Assembly (NCBI GenBank): GCA_021771815.1
Contig: JAETOE010000021.1
Span: forward strand, 1 to 60,683
Length of the DNA stretch: 60,683 bases
DNA from: Roseburia hominis
GTDB taxonomy: Bacteria; Bacillota; Clostridia; Lachnospirales; Lachnospiraceae
Reading direction: 5' to 3'
The notes below the pieces were generated by a model, which was given only the letters and a program-made list of their open reading frames with translations, had not been told where the DNA came from and did not search any database. Positions 36,957 through 45,221 of the stretch are shown here, in pieces. Numbering within the stretch: position 1 is the first letter of the stretch; each line of letters begins with the position of its first letter. Position numbers and translations under genes: made by a program.

Positions 36957-37941
36957 TCGAATTTCTCACCGCCTTCTCTGCATAATGGCATCTCACCTGA
37001 TGCTTCGGCTCTACCTCAACCAACTCCGGTTCTTCCTCCATACACCGCTCCTTGCAATACTTACAGCGCGGCGCAAATTTACAGCCCCTCGGCAGATAAA
37101 GCGGATTCGGAACCGCCCCCGGAATCGGATCTAACTTCTCGCCCTTTGGCGTGTCAAGTCTCGGAATGGAAATCATCAGCCCTTCCGTGTACGGGTGGGA
37201 GTACGCACCATTCGTAAAAATGGTCTTTGCATCCGCCATCTCCACGACCTGACCGCAGTACATGACTGCGACTTTATCCGCCATCTCATTGATAACACCG
37301 AGATCATGCGTGATGAACAGAATCGATGTCCCAAGCTTCTCCTTCATATCGTTCATCAGCTTCAGAATCTGCGCCTGAATCGTCACATCGAGCGCCGTCG
37401 TCGGCTCATCCGCAATCAGAAGCTTCGGCTTACACGCAAGCGCCATCGCGATCATGACACGCTGGCGCATGCCGCCGGAAAGCTGGAACGGATACTGCTT
37501 TGCCACGCGCTCCGGATTCGGAATCTTCACCTCGGCAAGCATACGCACCGCCTCTGCCGCCGCCTGCTTCTTATCCATGCCCTGATGCACACGGAATACC
37601 TCACCGATCTGTTTCTCAATCGTAAAGACCGGATTTAAGGAAGTCATCGGCTCCTGAAAAATAACCGAAATCTCATTTCCGCGAATCTCGTACATTTCTT
37701 TATTGGAACAGGAAATAACATCTCTTCCGTCAAATGTGATCTCGCCGCTCTCGATATAGCCGTTGCCGTCGAGCAGCTTGATAATACTCATAGCGGAAAC
37801 ACTCTTACCGCTTCCACTCTCACCTACAATTCCCAATGTCTCGCCTGCTTCCAGGGAATAGGTCACATCGTTTACCGCTTTTACGATACCGCGCTTTGTC
37901 TTAAAAAACGTGTGTAAATGCTTAACTTCAAGCAAACTCAT
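36946..37941 (-). CDS. oppD: Oligopeptide ABC transporter ATPase, OppD type (system 1)
   Basis: A 331-aa ATPase: Walker A GESGSGKS, signature LSGGMRQRVMIAMALAC, Walker B LLIADEPTTALDVT and C-terminal oligo_HPY domain with CKFAPRCKYCKERC. Starts 10 bp after the OppC-RCC1 gene. Forms a heterodimeric motor with OppF. Confidence 0.92.
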   Translation of the reverse strand: MSLLEVKHLHTFFKTKRGIVKAVNDVTYSLEAGETLGIVGESGSGKSVSAMSIIKLLDGNGYIESGEITFDGRDVISCSNKEMYEIRGNEISVIFQEPMTSLNPVFTIEKQIGEVFRVHQGMDKKQAAAEAVRMLAEVKIPNPERVAKQYPFQLSGGMRQRVMIAMALACKPKLLIADEPTTALDVTIQAQILKLMNDMKEKLGTSILFITHDLGVINEMADKVAVMYCGQVVEMADAKTIFTNGAYSHPYTEGLMISIPRLDTPKGEKLDPIPGAVPNPLYLPRGCKFAPRCKYCKERCMEEEPELVEVEPKHQVRCHYAEKAVRNSNAD

Positions 37942-37951
37942 CCAGTCTTAC

Positions 37952-39757
37952 CTACCTTTCCTTGGATTTCGGATCGATGGCGTCACGAAGACCATCGCCG
38001 ATACAGTTAATACTGATCGTACTGATTGCCAGCACAAGCGCCGGAAATGCCCAACGCCACCAATAGCTCTCAATCACCGTCGCGCTGCGGGCGCTGTTTA
38101 ACATATTCCCCCATGTCGCATTCGGCTCGGCGACGCCGAAACCGATGAAGGACAGGGAAGACTCTGTCAGCATACAGGTTGCAAAATCAAGCGTCGCATT
38201 TACGATAATGACTGTGATAACGTTCGGCAGAATATGGCGGAAAATAATGCCCCACTCCTTCACGCCGAGCGCCTTAGCAGCCGTAACGAATTCCTGCTCT
38301 CTCTCCGCTAACACGCTGCCCCGCACGAGACGCGCGATACCCGGCCAGGAGAGCAGACCTAAAATTACCATAATCATGATAATTCGCTGCGTCTCAGAGA
38401 TCGAGTTTCCGATAATCGCCGAGAGGATAATCGCAAACGGCAAAAACGGCAGCGAAGACACAATCTCTGTCAATCGCATCAGAATGTTATCAATCCTGCC
38501 TCCCTTATAACCGGAGACACCGCCGACAATCACGCCAATGAGCGTCGAGATAATAACCGCAATCGCTCCGACTGTCATCGTCATACGACCGCCCTTTAAC
38601 AGACGGCGGAAAATATCTCGTCCGAAATCATCCGTACCCATCAGATATCCGTCAAGTCCCCAGCTATATACCTTATCATTCTCATCGATTGCATAGCTTC
38701 CGTAATATCCGGCAACGATCGTCTTGACCGGAACACTGACAGAGGGAACCCTTGCCTGTCCAAATGCATCGTCTCCCCACGCCTGTATGGAGCCGTCGTC
38801 CAAGGTCACGACATAGTGATAACGTCCGCCCTCGATTGCTGTCACATGCCCCAGAATCTCCTCGGGAAGATTCTGGCTCTTCTTGATATTATTTCCCCAG
38901 GTATAGACCATACCGTCGTCAGTCACCGCTGCAACGCTCTCGTCGCTGACCGCAATATCAACAACGTGTCCCTGGATTTCTTCTGGGATTGCCGTATATG
39001 CGTTGCTCTTACCGGTCAGGGCCGCAACTCTGCCGTCCTTTGTCATGACCATGACAATATCCGTATTTGCGTCAAACTTCGCGATATTGCCCTGCACGCC
39101 CTCAGGGAACTTCATGTCCACAAGATAACTGTTTCCCCAGTTATAAAGCGTACCGTCCTCTGCCAGCGCCAGCGAGAACTGATAGCCCGCGTAGACCTCC
39201 ACAATCTTTTCACCCATACGGACTTCCATCGGGATCGCAGAAAGTCCCATACGGTCATTTCCCCAGGTTACGACCTCGCCGTCCTCATTCAGCGCTACCA
39301 CATGGTCAAGCCCCGCCGAAATCTGCGTAATCTTCCCCATATCGGTCGGAAGCTTCTTAAGCTTATTCGTCGGGAAACGTCCCCACTCGTATACATTTCC
39401 TTCCTCGTCGATCCCCACCGAGAATGTACTTCCGATTGCGATCTGCTTCGCACTGCCCTGCAGACCACTTGGCACCTTTAACATGCCAAAGCCCGGCGCA
39501 ACATTCGCCTGCGTTACATCCTGATAATACATATCAATCGGCATGAAAAACGGTACGATCACGCAGCAAAGGAAAATGAACAGGAAACAGAGCACTCCCG
39601 CCATCGCTACCTTATCGTGCACAAAACTCCGGAATACCATCTGCATCGGAGTCAAAACCGCCTCCTGCTCCTCCGTCATCGTTCCGCCACCGAGGATCAT
39701 TCTCTTTGCTGCCGTCCGAGCGGTAGAATTCTTTTTCTTTTTATTCTTTTCTGCCAT
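37952..39757 (-). CDS. oppC: OppC-type permease with an extracellular RCC1-like beta-propeller insert
   Basis: A 601-aa permease, about 300 aa longer than usual OppC. TM1 is at about 50-73 and the family motif LMGTDDFGRDIFRRL resumes at 372; five further helices and the EAA loop (VTAAKALGVKEWGIIFRHILP) follow. Residues about 100-370, in the first extracellular loop, hold seven repeats of G-x-V-Y-x-W-G type with tryptophans at 125, 165, 207, 287, 327 and 366; the fourth repeat, near 246, has lost the WG. The 39-42 residue spacing matches RCC1-like seven-bladed propellers. The frame is intact and the normal N- and C-terminal parts are retained. It may bind peptide, cell wall or the binding protein. 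Confidence 0.9.
   Translation of the reverse strand: MAEKNKKKKNSTARTAAKRMILGGGTMTEEQEAVLTPMQMVFRSFVHDKVAMAGVLCFLFIFLCCVIVPFFMPIDMYYQDVTQANVAPGFGMLKVPSGLQGSAKQIAIGSTFSVGIDEEGNVYEWGRFPTNKLKKLPTDMGKITQISAGLDHVVALNEDGEVVTWGNDRMGLSAIPMEVRMGEKIVEVYAGYQFSLALAEDGTLYNWGNSYLVDMKFPEGVQGNIAKFDANTDIVMVMTKDGRVAALTGKSNAYTAIPEEIQGHVVDIAVSDESVAAVTDDGMVYTWGNNIKKSQNLPEEILGHVTAIEGGRYHYVVTLDDGSIQAWGDDAFGQARVPSVSVPVKTIVAGYYGSYAIDENDKVYSWGLDGYLMGTDDFGRDIFRRLLKGGRMTMTVGAIAVIISTLIGVIVGGVSGYKGGRIDNILMRLTEIVSSLPFLPFAIILSAIIGNSISETQRIIMIMVILGLLSWPGIARLVRGSVLAEREQEFVTAAKALGVKEWGIIFRHILPNVITVIIVNATLDFATCMLTESSLSFIGFGVAEPNATWGNMLNSARSATVIESYWWRWAFPALVLAISTISINCIGDGLRDAIDPKSKER
38648..39445 (-). other. Seven RCC1-like repeats inserted in oppC
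   Basis: Coding subregion (residues about 105-370) for the propeller. Repeat cores read GNVYEWG, GEVVTWG, GTLYNWG, GRVAALT, GMVYTWG, GSIQAWG and DKVYSWG. Each is preceded about 10 residues earlier by a hydrophobic strand such as AGLDHVVAL or AGYQFSLAL. Confidence 0.85.
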
Positions 39758-39765
39758 GACTCCTC

Positions 39766-40749
39766 CTAGTTTTCCAGCCTTACTCTAGGGTCAACCAGTG
39801 TATAGGCGATATCCATAATGACATTTCCAAGCAAAGACAAAATCACGTAGAACATCTGCATTGCCAGCACTACAGAAAAATCTCTTTGATTTAAACCATT
39901 GATCATCATCTTTCCAAGCCCGTCCCACAGGAAAATCGTCTCAATGACAATCGAGCCGCCGAACAATCCGATCAGCCACCATGTAGTTACTGTTACAATG
40001 GGAATCAGCGCGTTGCGGAATGCGTGCACATAAATAACTACCTTCTCGCGCAGACCTTTGGAACGGGCTGTTTTTATATAGTCCATGCGGAGTGAATCGA
40101 TCATGGAAGCTCTGACATACCTTGCAATGCTTCCGATACCTCCGACGGACATGACAAGTACCGGCAATACCATATGCTTCGCCATATCAAAAAATGCTGC
40201 CACACCTGTTCCCTCAAAGCCTGCGGTCTTGACACCGCTGATTGGGAAAATCGGAATCTTTATGGCGAACACATAGATGGCAAGCAGAGCAATGACAAAA
40301 CTCGGCACACTGTATCCGACAATCGTTACAACCTGAACTATCTTATCAAATATACTGTTTTTCTTTACCGCCTGGGTAATGCCCAGCGGCACCGCAATCA
40401 AAAATACTACTATCATGGAAAACAGGTTCAGAAGAACCGTATTCCGCATCGGCACTCCGATAACTTCCTTTACCGCCTTGCGGTATTCGGTCGAGTAACC
40501 AAAATCTCCCCGAAGCATGTTCGTGATCCACTTCACATACTGCACCGGTATTGGGTCATCCAAGCCCAATTGTCTGCGAATCGTATCATACTGCTGCTGA
40601 TAGACCTCCGGCTTTACATTATCACTCATCATCATCCTGACGGGATCTCCCGGCAGCGCTTTGTAGATTGCAAACATCAATATCGATATAATAAAAAATA
40701 CAAACACAATATAAATTAATCTCTTAACAAGCCATCTTCCCTTGCGCAT
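39766..40749 (-). CDS. oppB: Oligopeptide ABC transporter permease, OppB type (system 1)
   Basis: A 327-aa permease with six helices. The N-terminal LVKRLIYIVFVFFIISILMF is TM1, the long extracellular loop contains the GDPVRMMM and LGLDDPIPVQYVKW motifs, and the EAA loop reads IKTARSKGLREKVVIYVHAFRNAL-like. Standard length, without the insert seen in its OppC partner. Lies between oppA and oppC. Confidence 0.92.
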   Translation of the reverse strand: MRKGRWLVKRLIYIVFVFFIISILMFAIYKALPGDPVRMMMSDNVKPEVYQQQYDTIRRQLGLDDPIPVQYVKWITNMLRGDFGYSTEYRKAVKEVIGVPMRNTVLLNLFSMIVVFLIAVPLGITQAVKKNSIFDKIVQVVTIVGYSVPSFVIALLAIYVFAIKIPIFPISGVKTAGFEGTGVAAFFDMAKHMVLPVLVMSVGGIGSIARYVRASMIDSLRMDYIKTARSKGLREKVVIYVHAFRNALIPIVTVTTWWLIGLFGGSIVIETIFLWDGLGKMMINGLNQRDFSVVLAMQMFYVILSLLGNVIMDIAYTLVDPRVRLEN

Positions 40750-40866
40750 CTCTTCGAAGGACCTCCTAACCCAGCCAATCAGGCAATCTTACGTTTCCTG
40801 CGGCTGTTCATGCCCACAGAAACCTTTACGCTTATATACCAATTTTTCACTCTCTGGCAGGAAAAT

Positions 40867-40890
40867 TCTGGGCGGAATGCTCCGCCCAGA
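40867..40890 (-). terminator. Stem-loop between oppA and oppB (system 1)
   Basis: A perfect 10-bp stem, TCTGGGCGGA at 40867-40876 with TCCGCCCAGA at 40881-40890, has a 4-nt loop. On the minus strand it is followed by ATTTTCC. It lies about 40 nt after the oppA stop. Confidence 0.75.
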
Positions 40891-40928
40891 CTCTTTCCTC
40901 CACTATCACAGCGCAAGCTGCAATCAGA

Positions 40929-42851
40929 TTACTCGGTTACCCATGCATCAATAATTGCACTGGACCACTCCCAAATGGAAGTCGTATCCCATCCCTGCAA
41001 TTTGTTGCTGTAGAAATCATGGTACTCATCGGAGTACAGTGGGATATCCGGAAGTTCCTCGTTCCATGTAAGTACAAACTGCTGCCAGTTCTCAAGCCAT
41101 GTTTCCTTGTCATCATAAGGAATATTCCTCATCGTAGCGGTTACCCCTGCAAGGTCATCGTTAAGAATCCAGTTGCTGTTGTAGCCTGCACCCATGTACT
41201 GCTCATCCTTTGAGTAGTAGTACCACGGTGAATATGCAGTAGCAAATCCAGAACCAAGGTTATACATATTGTAAATCTTGTCACCCTGATGATCGATCGC
41301 TGCCGATAATGTCGGGAAGTCAACACTGGTAGCCTTAAGCTCCATTCCTGCCTCTTCCATTGCTTCCGGAAGCATGGTTGCAAGAAGCTCGGAAACCGGG
41401 TTACCCTCTGTGTTACACCACTCGATTACCAACGGCTTTAACTCGCCGTCAACCTCCTTGTAACGTGTACCGTCGCCATCCTTATACTCCTCACCGCTCT
41501 CGTTCAGATTCCAGCCGTCTGCTGCAAGGATTTCTTTTGCTGTCTCGATGTTCTTATCGTAAGTATTTAAATTCTGGTCAATCCAGTCCTTAGACTCCGA
41601 ATACTCCCACTGAGCCAGACCATATGCTGAGTGAACGATTGTAGCATAGCCGCCGCTGTACTGTCTTGCAAACTCATTACGGTCTAAGCAGTAAGCGATC
41701 GCCTGACGTACACTCTTGGAATCGGTCGGGAACTGTGAGCAGTCAAACTGAATCTTTCCATAACCGTTTCTAAAGAAAGTATGCTTCTGTGCTACGCCCT
41801 CGTCTACCAGGTCAAGACCTGCTTCGATATCTGTACCACCGGAAATCTGGAATAACAGATCTACCGTACCAGCCTTTAACTCGTTAATCTGTGTATCAGC
41901 AGAAACCGTCTTGATGATAACCTTCTCGATTGCCGGCTTAACACCACGATAATCGCCCGCAAACTTATCATTGACAACATAGGTTGCCTGTCTGCTGGCT
42001 GCGTCATAGCTCTCAAGCTTGTACGGTCCACATGTTACCTGCGGGTTATAGCGATATCCCGTATCCGTGTTATTGATCGTCTCAAGCAGCAATTCTGTTG
42101 TAAAGTCACCGGAAATGGATGCACCATCTTCGGAATCCACTACATCACATTCCGGAGCGATAACTGCCAACGGTCTCGGCATAACACCCGCATAGTAAAT
42201 ATCATAGTGAAACGGAAGCTCATCTGCCGCTACTGTAATGGAGAAGGTCTTGTCATCAATCAGATGCATACCCTTTAAGTTCTCAGTAGCGCCACTGTTA
42301 TAATCATCCCAGCCGTCAATTTGTGTGTAAGCTGTTGCAGAATAATTGTCAACGCCCATCATCTCCGGAGAGGACTCTAACAGTGTTGCAAATACATAAT
42401 CCTTTGCAGTTACCGGAGAACCGTCCGACCATAACAGTCCATCGTTTAATGTGATGGTGTAGGTCTTGGTGCCGTCCTCATTATCTGTCGCGTCACAGTT
42501 TGCAACTACGGTAGGATCTAACTCAAACATTCCTTCCTTCGTATAAGTAACCGTGTTGTAACCGTGAATCAGATCGTATGCCTTGTAATTGGTAGCATTG
42601 TTGTTGAAATCCGGATCATAGAAATCACCTTCCATATCTGTCACAGAACCGATAATAAGCTGACCCATCGGCGTCTCCGGTCTTTCACTTGTCGCCGCCA
42701 CTTCCGTGCCTTCCTCTACGGTCTCTGTCGCAGGGGCTGCATTCGCGTCGTTCGCGTTGTTGGTAACTGCACCGTCATCACCGCCGCAGGCTGTAAGAGA
42801 TACAGTCATCGCTGCAACTAATAAAGCTGACAGCAATCTCTTCTTTTTCAT
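40929..42851 (-). CDS. oppA: Oligopeptide-binding lipoprotein OppA (system 1)
   Basis: A 640-aa family 5 binding protein (SBP_bac_5). Signal peptide with lipobox LTACG, an acidic linker to about 45, LNDGLLWSDGSPVTAKDYVFA and AIAYCLDRNEFARQYSGGYA in the lobes. About 80-100 aa longer than usual OppA. The start at 42851 (MKKKRLL) follows AGGAGGATTGTATT; the open frame continues upstream through a repeat element but has no signal peptide there. First gene of system 1 (oppA-B-C-D-F), with its own strong promoter. Confidence 0.9.
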   Translation of the reverse strand: MKKKRLLSALLVAAMTVSLTACGGDDGAVTNNANDANAAPATETVEEGTEVAATSERPETPMGQLIIGSVTDMEGDFYDPDFNNNATNYKAYDLIHGYNTVTYTKEGMFELDPTVVANCDATDNEDGTKTYTITLNDGLLWSDGSPVTAKDYVFATLLESSPEMMGVDNYSATAYTQIDGWDDYNSGATENLKGMHLIDDKTFSITVAADELPFHYDIYYAGVMPRPLAVIAPECDVVDSEDGASISGDFTTELLLETINNTDTGYRYNPQVTCGPYKLESYDAASRQATYVVNDKFAGDYRGVKPAIEKVIIKTVSADTQINELKAGTVDLLFQISGGTDIEAGLDLVDEGVAQKHTFFRNGYGKIQFDCSQFPTDSKSVRQAIAYCLDRNEFARQYSGGYATIVHSAYGLAQWEYSESKDWIDQNLNTYDKNIETAKEILAADGWNLNESGEEYKDGDGTRYKEVDGELKPLVIEWCNTEGNPVSELLATMLPEAMEEAGMELKATSVDFPTLSAAIDHQGDKIYNMYNLGSGFATAYSPWYYYSKDEQYMGAGYNSNWILNDDLAGVTATMRNIPYDDKETWLENWQQFVLTWNEELPDIPLYSDEYHDFYSNKLQGWDTTSIWEWSSAIIDAWVTE

Positions 42852-42857
42852 AATACA

Positions 42858-42956
42858 ATCCTCCTTGTTTTCCGAAGGAAAATGATCCTCAACTTGTTGA
42901 GGCTCTGCCTTTTGCATGGAGCAACGCCCAGCAAGCTGTGCGGGATTTTCCTCCTG
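42858..42956 (-). repeat. RBS-associated repeat element, copy B (upstream of oppA, system 1)
   Basis: Reading the minus strand: AGGAGGAAAATCCCGCACAGC, the TTGCTGGGCGTTGCTCCATGC block, a variable part with the perfect hairpin CCTCAA-CAAG-TTGAGG, then TTTTCCTTCGGAAAA and AAGGAGG, which is the oppA ribosome binding site. Same architecture as the copies at 5931 and 45092. Confidence 0.88.
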
Positions 42957-43106
42957 TATAAATTTTTTCAACTGCATTTCTCTATTGTTGCATTGCGTTA
43001 TCATGCTAAAATATTTTTTTGCAACAAAATAAAGTGCCTACAAGCCTCATTGCTCATCGCACTTTAGAAATACAATTGTATGCTGTACACGTACAACATG
43101 TTTATA

Positions 43107-43134
43107 ATTATACATGTAACGCCCGATTTGTCAA
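43107..43134 (-). promoter_or_regulatory. Strong promoter of the first opp operon
   Basis: On the minus strand a perfect TTGACA (43134-43129) and a perfect TATAAT (43112-43107) are spaced by 16 nt. The transcript would have a leader of about 250 nt including repeat copy B. The 469-bp gap 42852-43320 holds this promoter, the repeat and the terminator at 43238, but no gene. Confidence 0.8.
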
Positions 43135-43237
43135 TATTATACGCTATACAATTTGTGGAAAATGTAATAATTCCGCACTTTATAGGAGTCATCACTGCCA
43201 TACATTGTAGCAACACGGTATTTTCCTATAGCGTAAG

Positions 43238-43277
43238 AACTCCCCGAAACCGACGTTTCCGTCAGTCCCGGGGAGTT
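43238..43277 (-). terminator. Hairpin at the end of the second opp operon
   Basis: AACTCCCCG at 43238-43246 pairs with CGGGGAGTT at 43269-43277, and GACG-TTTC-CGTC forms an inner stem. It lies about 45 nt after the oppA stop, in front of the system 1 promoter. The T-run is weak (TTCTTACG). Confidence 0.6.
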
Positions 43278-43320
43278 TCCCTTCTTCTGCTATAAATTTA
43301 TCCGTAAATCAAATTCCGGA

Positions 43321-45084
43321 TTAAGCAGTCTTTGTTGCGTACATGAAGTACTTCATACCGTATACAGTCGCATAAACGCCGTCTACGTTAGACTTCTGCA
43401 TGTATACATCGTTATAGTAGTAAAGCGGAACAACCGACCATGTCTCCATAAGCATATCCTCAGCCTGGTGCATTAAGTCGACACGTGCCGCAAAGTCTGC
43501 GGTGGTTCTGATCTGGTCGATCAGCGCATTGTACTCATCCCACTTCGGAGAAGAAGATACCGGTGTACCTTTACCTAACTGCATATCGTTGTTACCGGAA
43601 GCAGAGGTAAAGATCTCTAACATGTTGACCGGGTCGTTGTAATCTGCAAGCCATCCCTCACGTGCAATGGTGAAGTTACCGTTCTTACGATCCTCAAGGA
43701 ATACGTTCCAGTCCTCAGACTTGATTTCCATGGAGATGCCAAGTAACGCAAGATCCTGCTGTACAGATTCAGCAACTGCGATGTGTCCTGTACCGTCGTT
43801 TGTTAAGTACGTCATAGAGATTGCCGGGTCAACTGCGTAGGTGCCGTCGCCGTTATCTGTGAAGGTATATCCTGCCTCCTCAAGCAAGGTCTTTGCCTGC
43901 TCTACATTTGCTGCTCCTGTAGTAGTTGCATCATAGTAAGATGTATCCGCCTGCTTGAAGACGCCTCCGTTACCGTCAGCCATTCCGACCGGAACAAATG
44001 AGTCTGCCGGAATCTGGCCTGTCTGACCCACATTCTCAACAATAAACTGACGATCGATCAGCAAGCTCATTGCCTCACGCATCTTAGCAGCCTCTTCCTC
44101 CGTCTTTCCGTCGAAAAGCGGATCGTTTACGTTGAAGCCGATATAGTAAGTTCCAAGGTTATCAAGAACACCAAACTCCGGATTAATACCGTTTAAGGAA
44201 GAAATCTCATCGTTCGGTACAGTGTCGATGTAATCAACATCACCGCTGTTGTATGCAGCGTAGATTGCTGTATCATCGGCGCTTAACATAAAGTGAAGCT
44301 CATCCATCGTTACGTTTGCCGCGTCATAGTAGTTCGGGTTCTTCACGTAAACCATGCTCTCGTTGTGGTTCCATGTCTGTAAGGTATAAGCGCCGTTGCA
44401 CACAAAGCCTGCCTCCTGCGCCCACTTGCCCGGAACTGTACCATCCGGATTCGCAGCCTCTACAGAAGCCTGATGTACCGGGAAGAACGTCGGGAATGCG
44501 AGAAGGTCGTTGAAGTACGGGCACGGACTGTTCAAGGTGATAACCAGTGTGTACTCATCCGGCATCTCTACTGCAAGAGAACCGTCGTCAGCTCTTGCGA
44601 TGACATCGAACAGATATGCATAGTCTGCAGCGGTCTCCTCTGCGATGACACGATTCCAGCTATATACGAAATCTGCTGCCTTTAAGTCGTCTCCATTGCT
44701 CCACTTGGACTCGATCATGTGAACGGTATATACTGTTCCGTCCTCAGATACCTCCGGCATATCGGTTGCAAGCTGCGGAATCAGATTGCCGTCCTTGTCG
44801 TAGGTGTAAAGACCTGCGAAAGAGTTTACCGCCAGACAGCCGCCGTCCACGGAACTGTTTAACGCCGGGTCAAGATAATCCGGCTCACTTCCCAAGTTGA
44901 TGCTTAAAATGTTAGTGTCTGTGTTGGTTGTCGATGCCCCTGCCGGTGCAGCCGCACTCTCCGTGCCCTCTGCCACTGCAGCGCCGCCGTTTCCTGCATC
45001 GCCCGTGCCGCCGTTGTTATTGCCGCACGCTATAAGCCCAAGGCTCATAGAAGCAACCAGTAATGATGCTGCTAATTTCTTCAT
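43321..45084 (-). CDS. oppA: Oligopeptide-binding lipoprotein OppA (system 2)
   Basis: A 587-aa family 5 binding protein. Lipobox LIACG, a Gly/Ala/Thr linker, LNLGSEPDYLDPALNSSVDG-like SINLGSEPDYLDPALN, and IESKWSNGDDLKAADFVYSWNR, typical of OppA. The start at 45084 (MKKLAASL) follows AAGGAGGATTCTATT from repeat copy C. Last gene of system 2 (oppB-C-D-F-A), an order different from system 1. The two OppA proteins are distant relatives, so different peptide ranges are likely. Confidence 0.92.
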   Translation of the reverse strand: MKKLAASLLVASMSLGLIACGNNNGGTGDAGNGGAAVAEGTESAAAPAGASTTNTDTNILSINLGSEPDYLDPALNSSVDGGCLAVNSFAGLYTYDKDGNLIPQLATDMPEVSEDGTVYTVHMIESKWSNGDDLKAADFVYSWNRVIAEETAADYAYLFDVIARADDGSLAVEMPDEYTLVITLNSPCPYFNDLLAFPTFFPVHQASVEAANPDGTVPGKWAQEAGFVCNGAYTLQTWNHNESMVYVKNPNYYDAANVTMDELHFMLSADDTAIYAAYNSGDVDYIDTVPNDEISSLNGINPEFGVLDNLGTYYIGFNVNDPLFDGKTEEEAAKMREAMSLLIDRQFIVENVGQTGQIPADSFVPVGMADGNGGVFKQADTSYYDATTTGAANVEQAKTLLEEAGYTFTDNGDGTYAVDPAISMTYLTNDGTGHIAVAESVQQDLALLGISMEIKSEDWNVFLEDRKNGNFTIAREGWLADYNDPVNMLEIFTSASGNNDMQLGKGTPVSSSPKWDEYNALIDQIRTTADFAARVDLMHQAEDMLMETWSVVPLYYYNDVYMQKSNVDGVYATVYGMKYFMYATKTA

Positions 45085-45091
45085 AATAGAA

Positions 45092-45172
45092 TCCTCCTTG
45101 TTTTCCGAAGGAAAATGCGACTGCCTTTGCATGGAACAACGCCCAGCAAGCTGTGCAGGATTTTCCTCCTTG
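45092..45172 (-). repeat. RBS-associated repeat element, copy C (upstream of oppA, system 2)
   Basis: Reading the minus strand: AAGGAGGAAAATCCTGCACA, the GCTTGCTGGGCGTTG block, TTCCATGCAAAGGCAG, then CATTTTCCTTCGGAAAACAA and GGAGG. The shortest copy: its variable middle lacks the extra hairpin of copies A and B. It fills most of the 137-bp gap between oppF and oppA. Confidence 0.88.
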
Positions 45173-45221
45173 TAAAATGATCTATGTTCCACGCACCTTT
45201 GTGGTGACGCTGAAACCAAAA

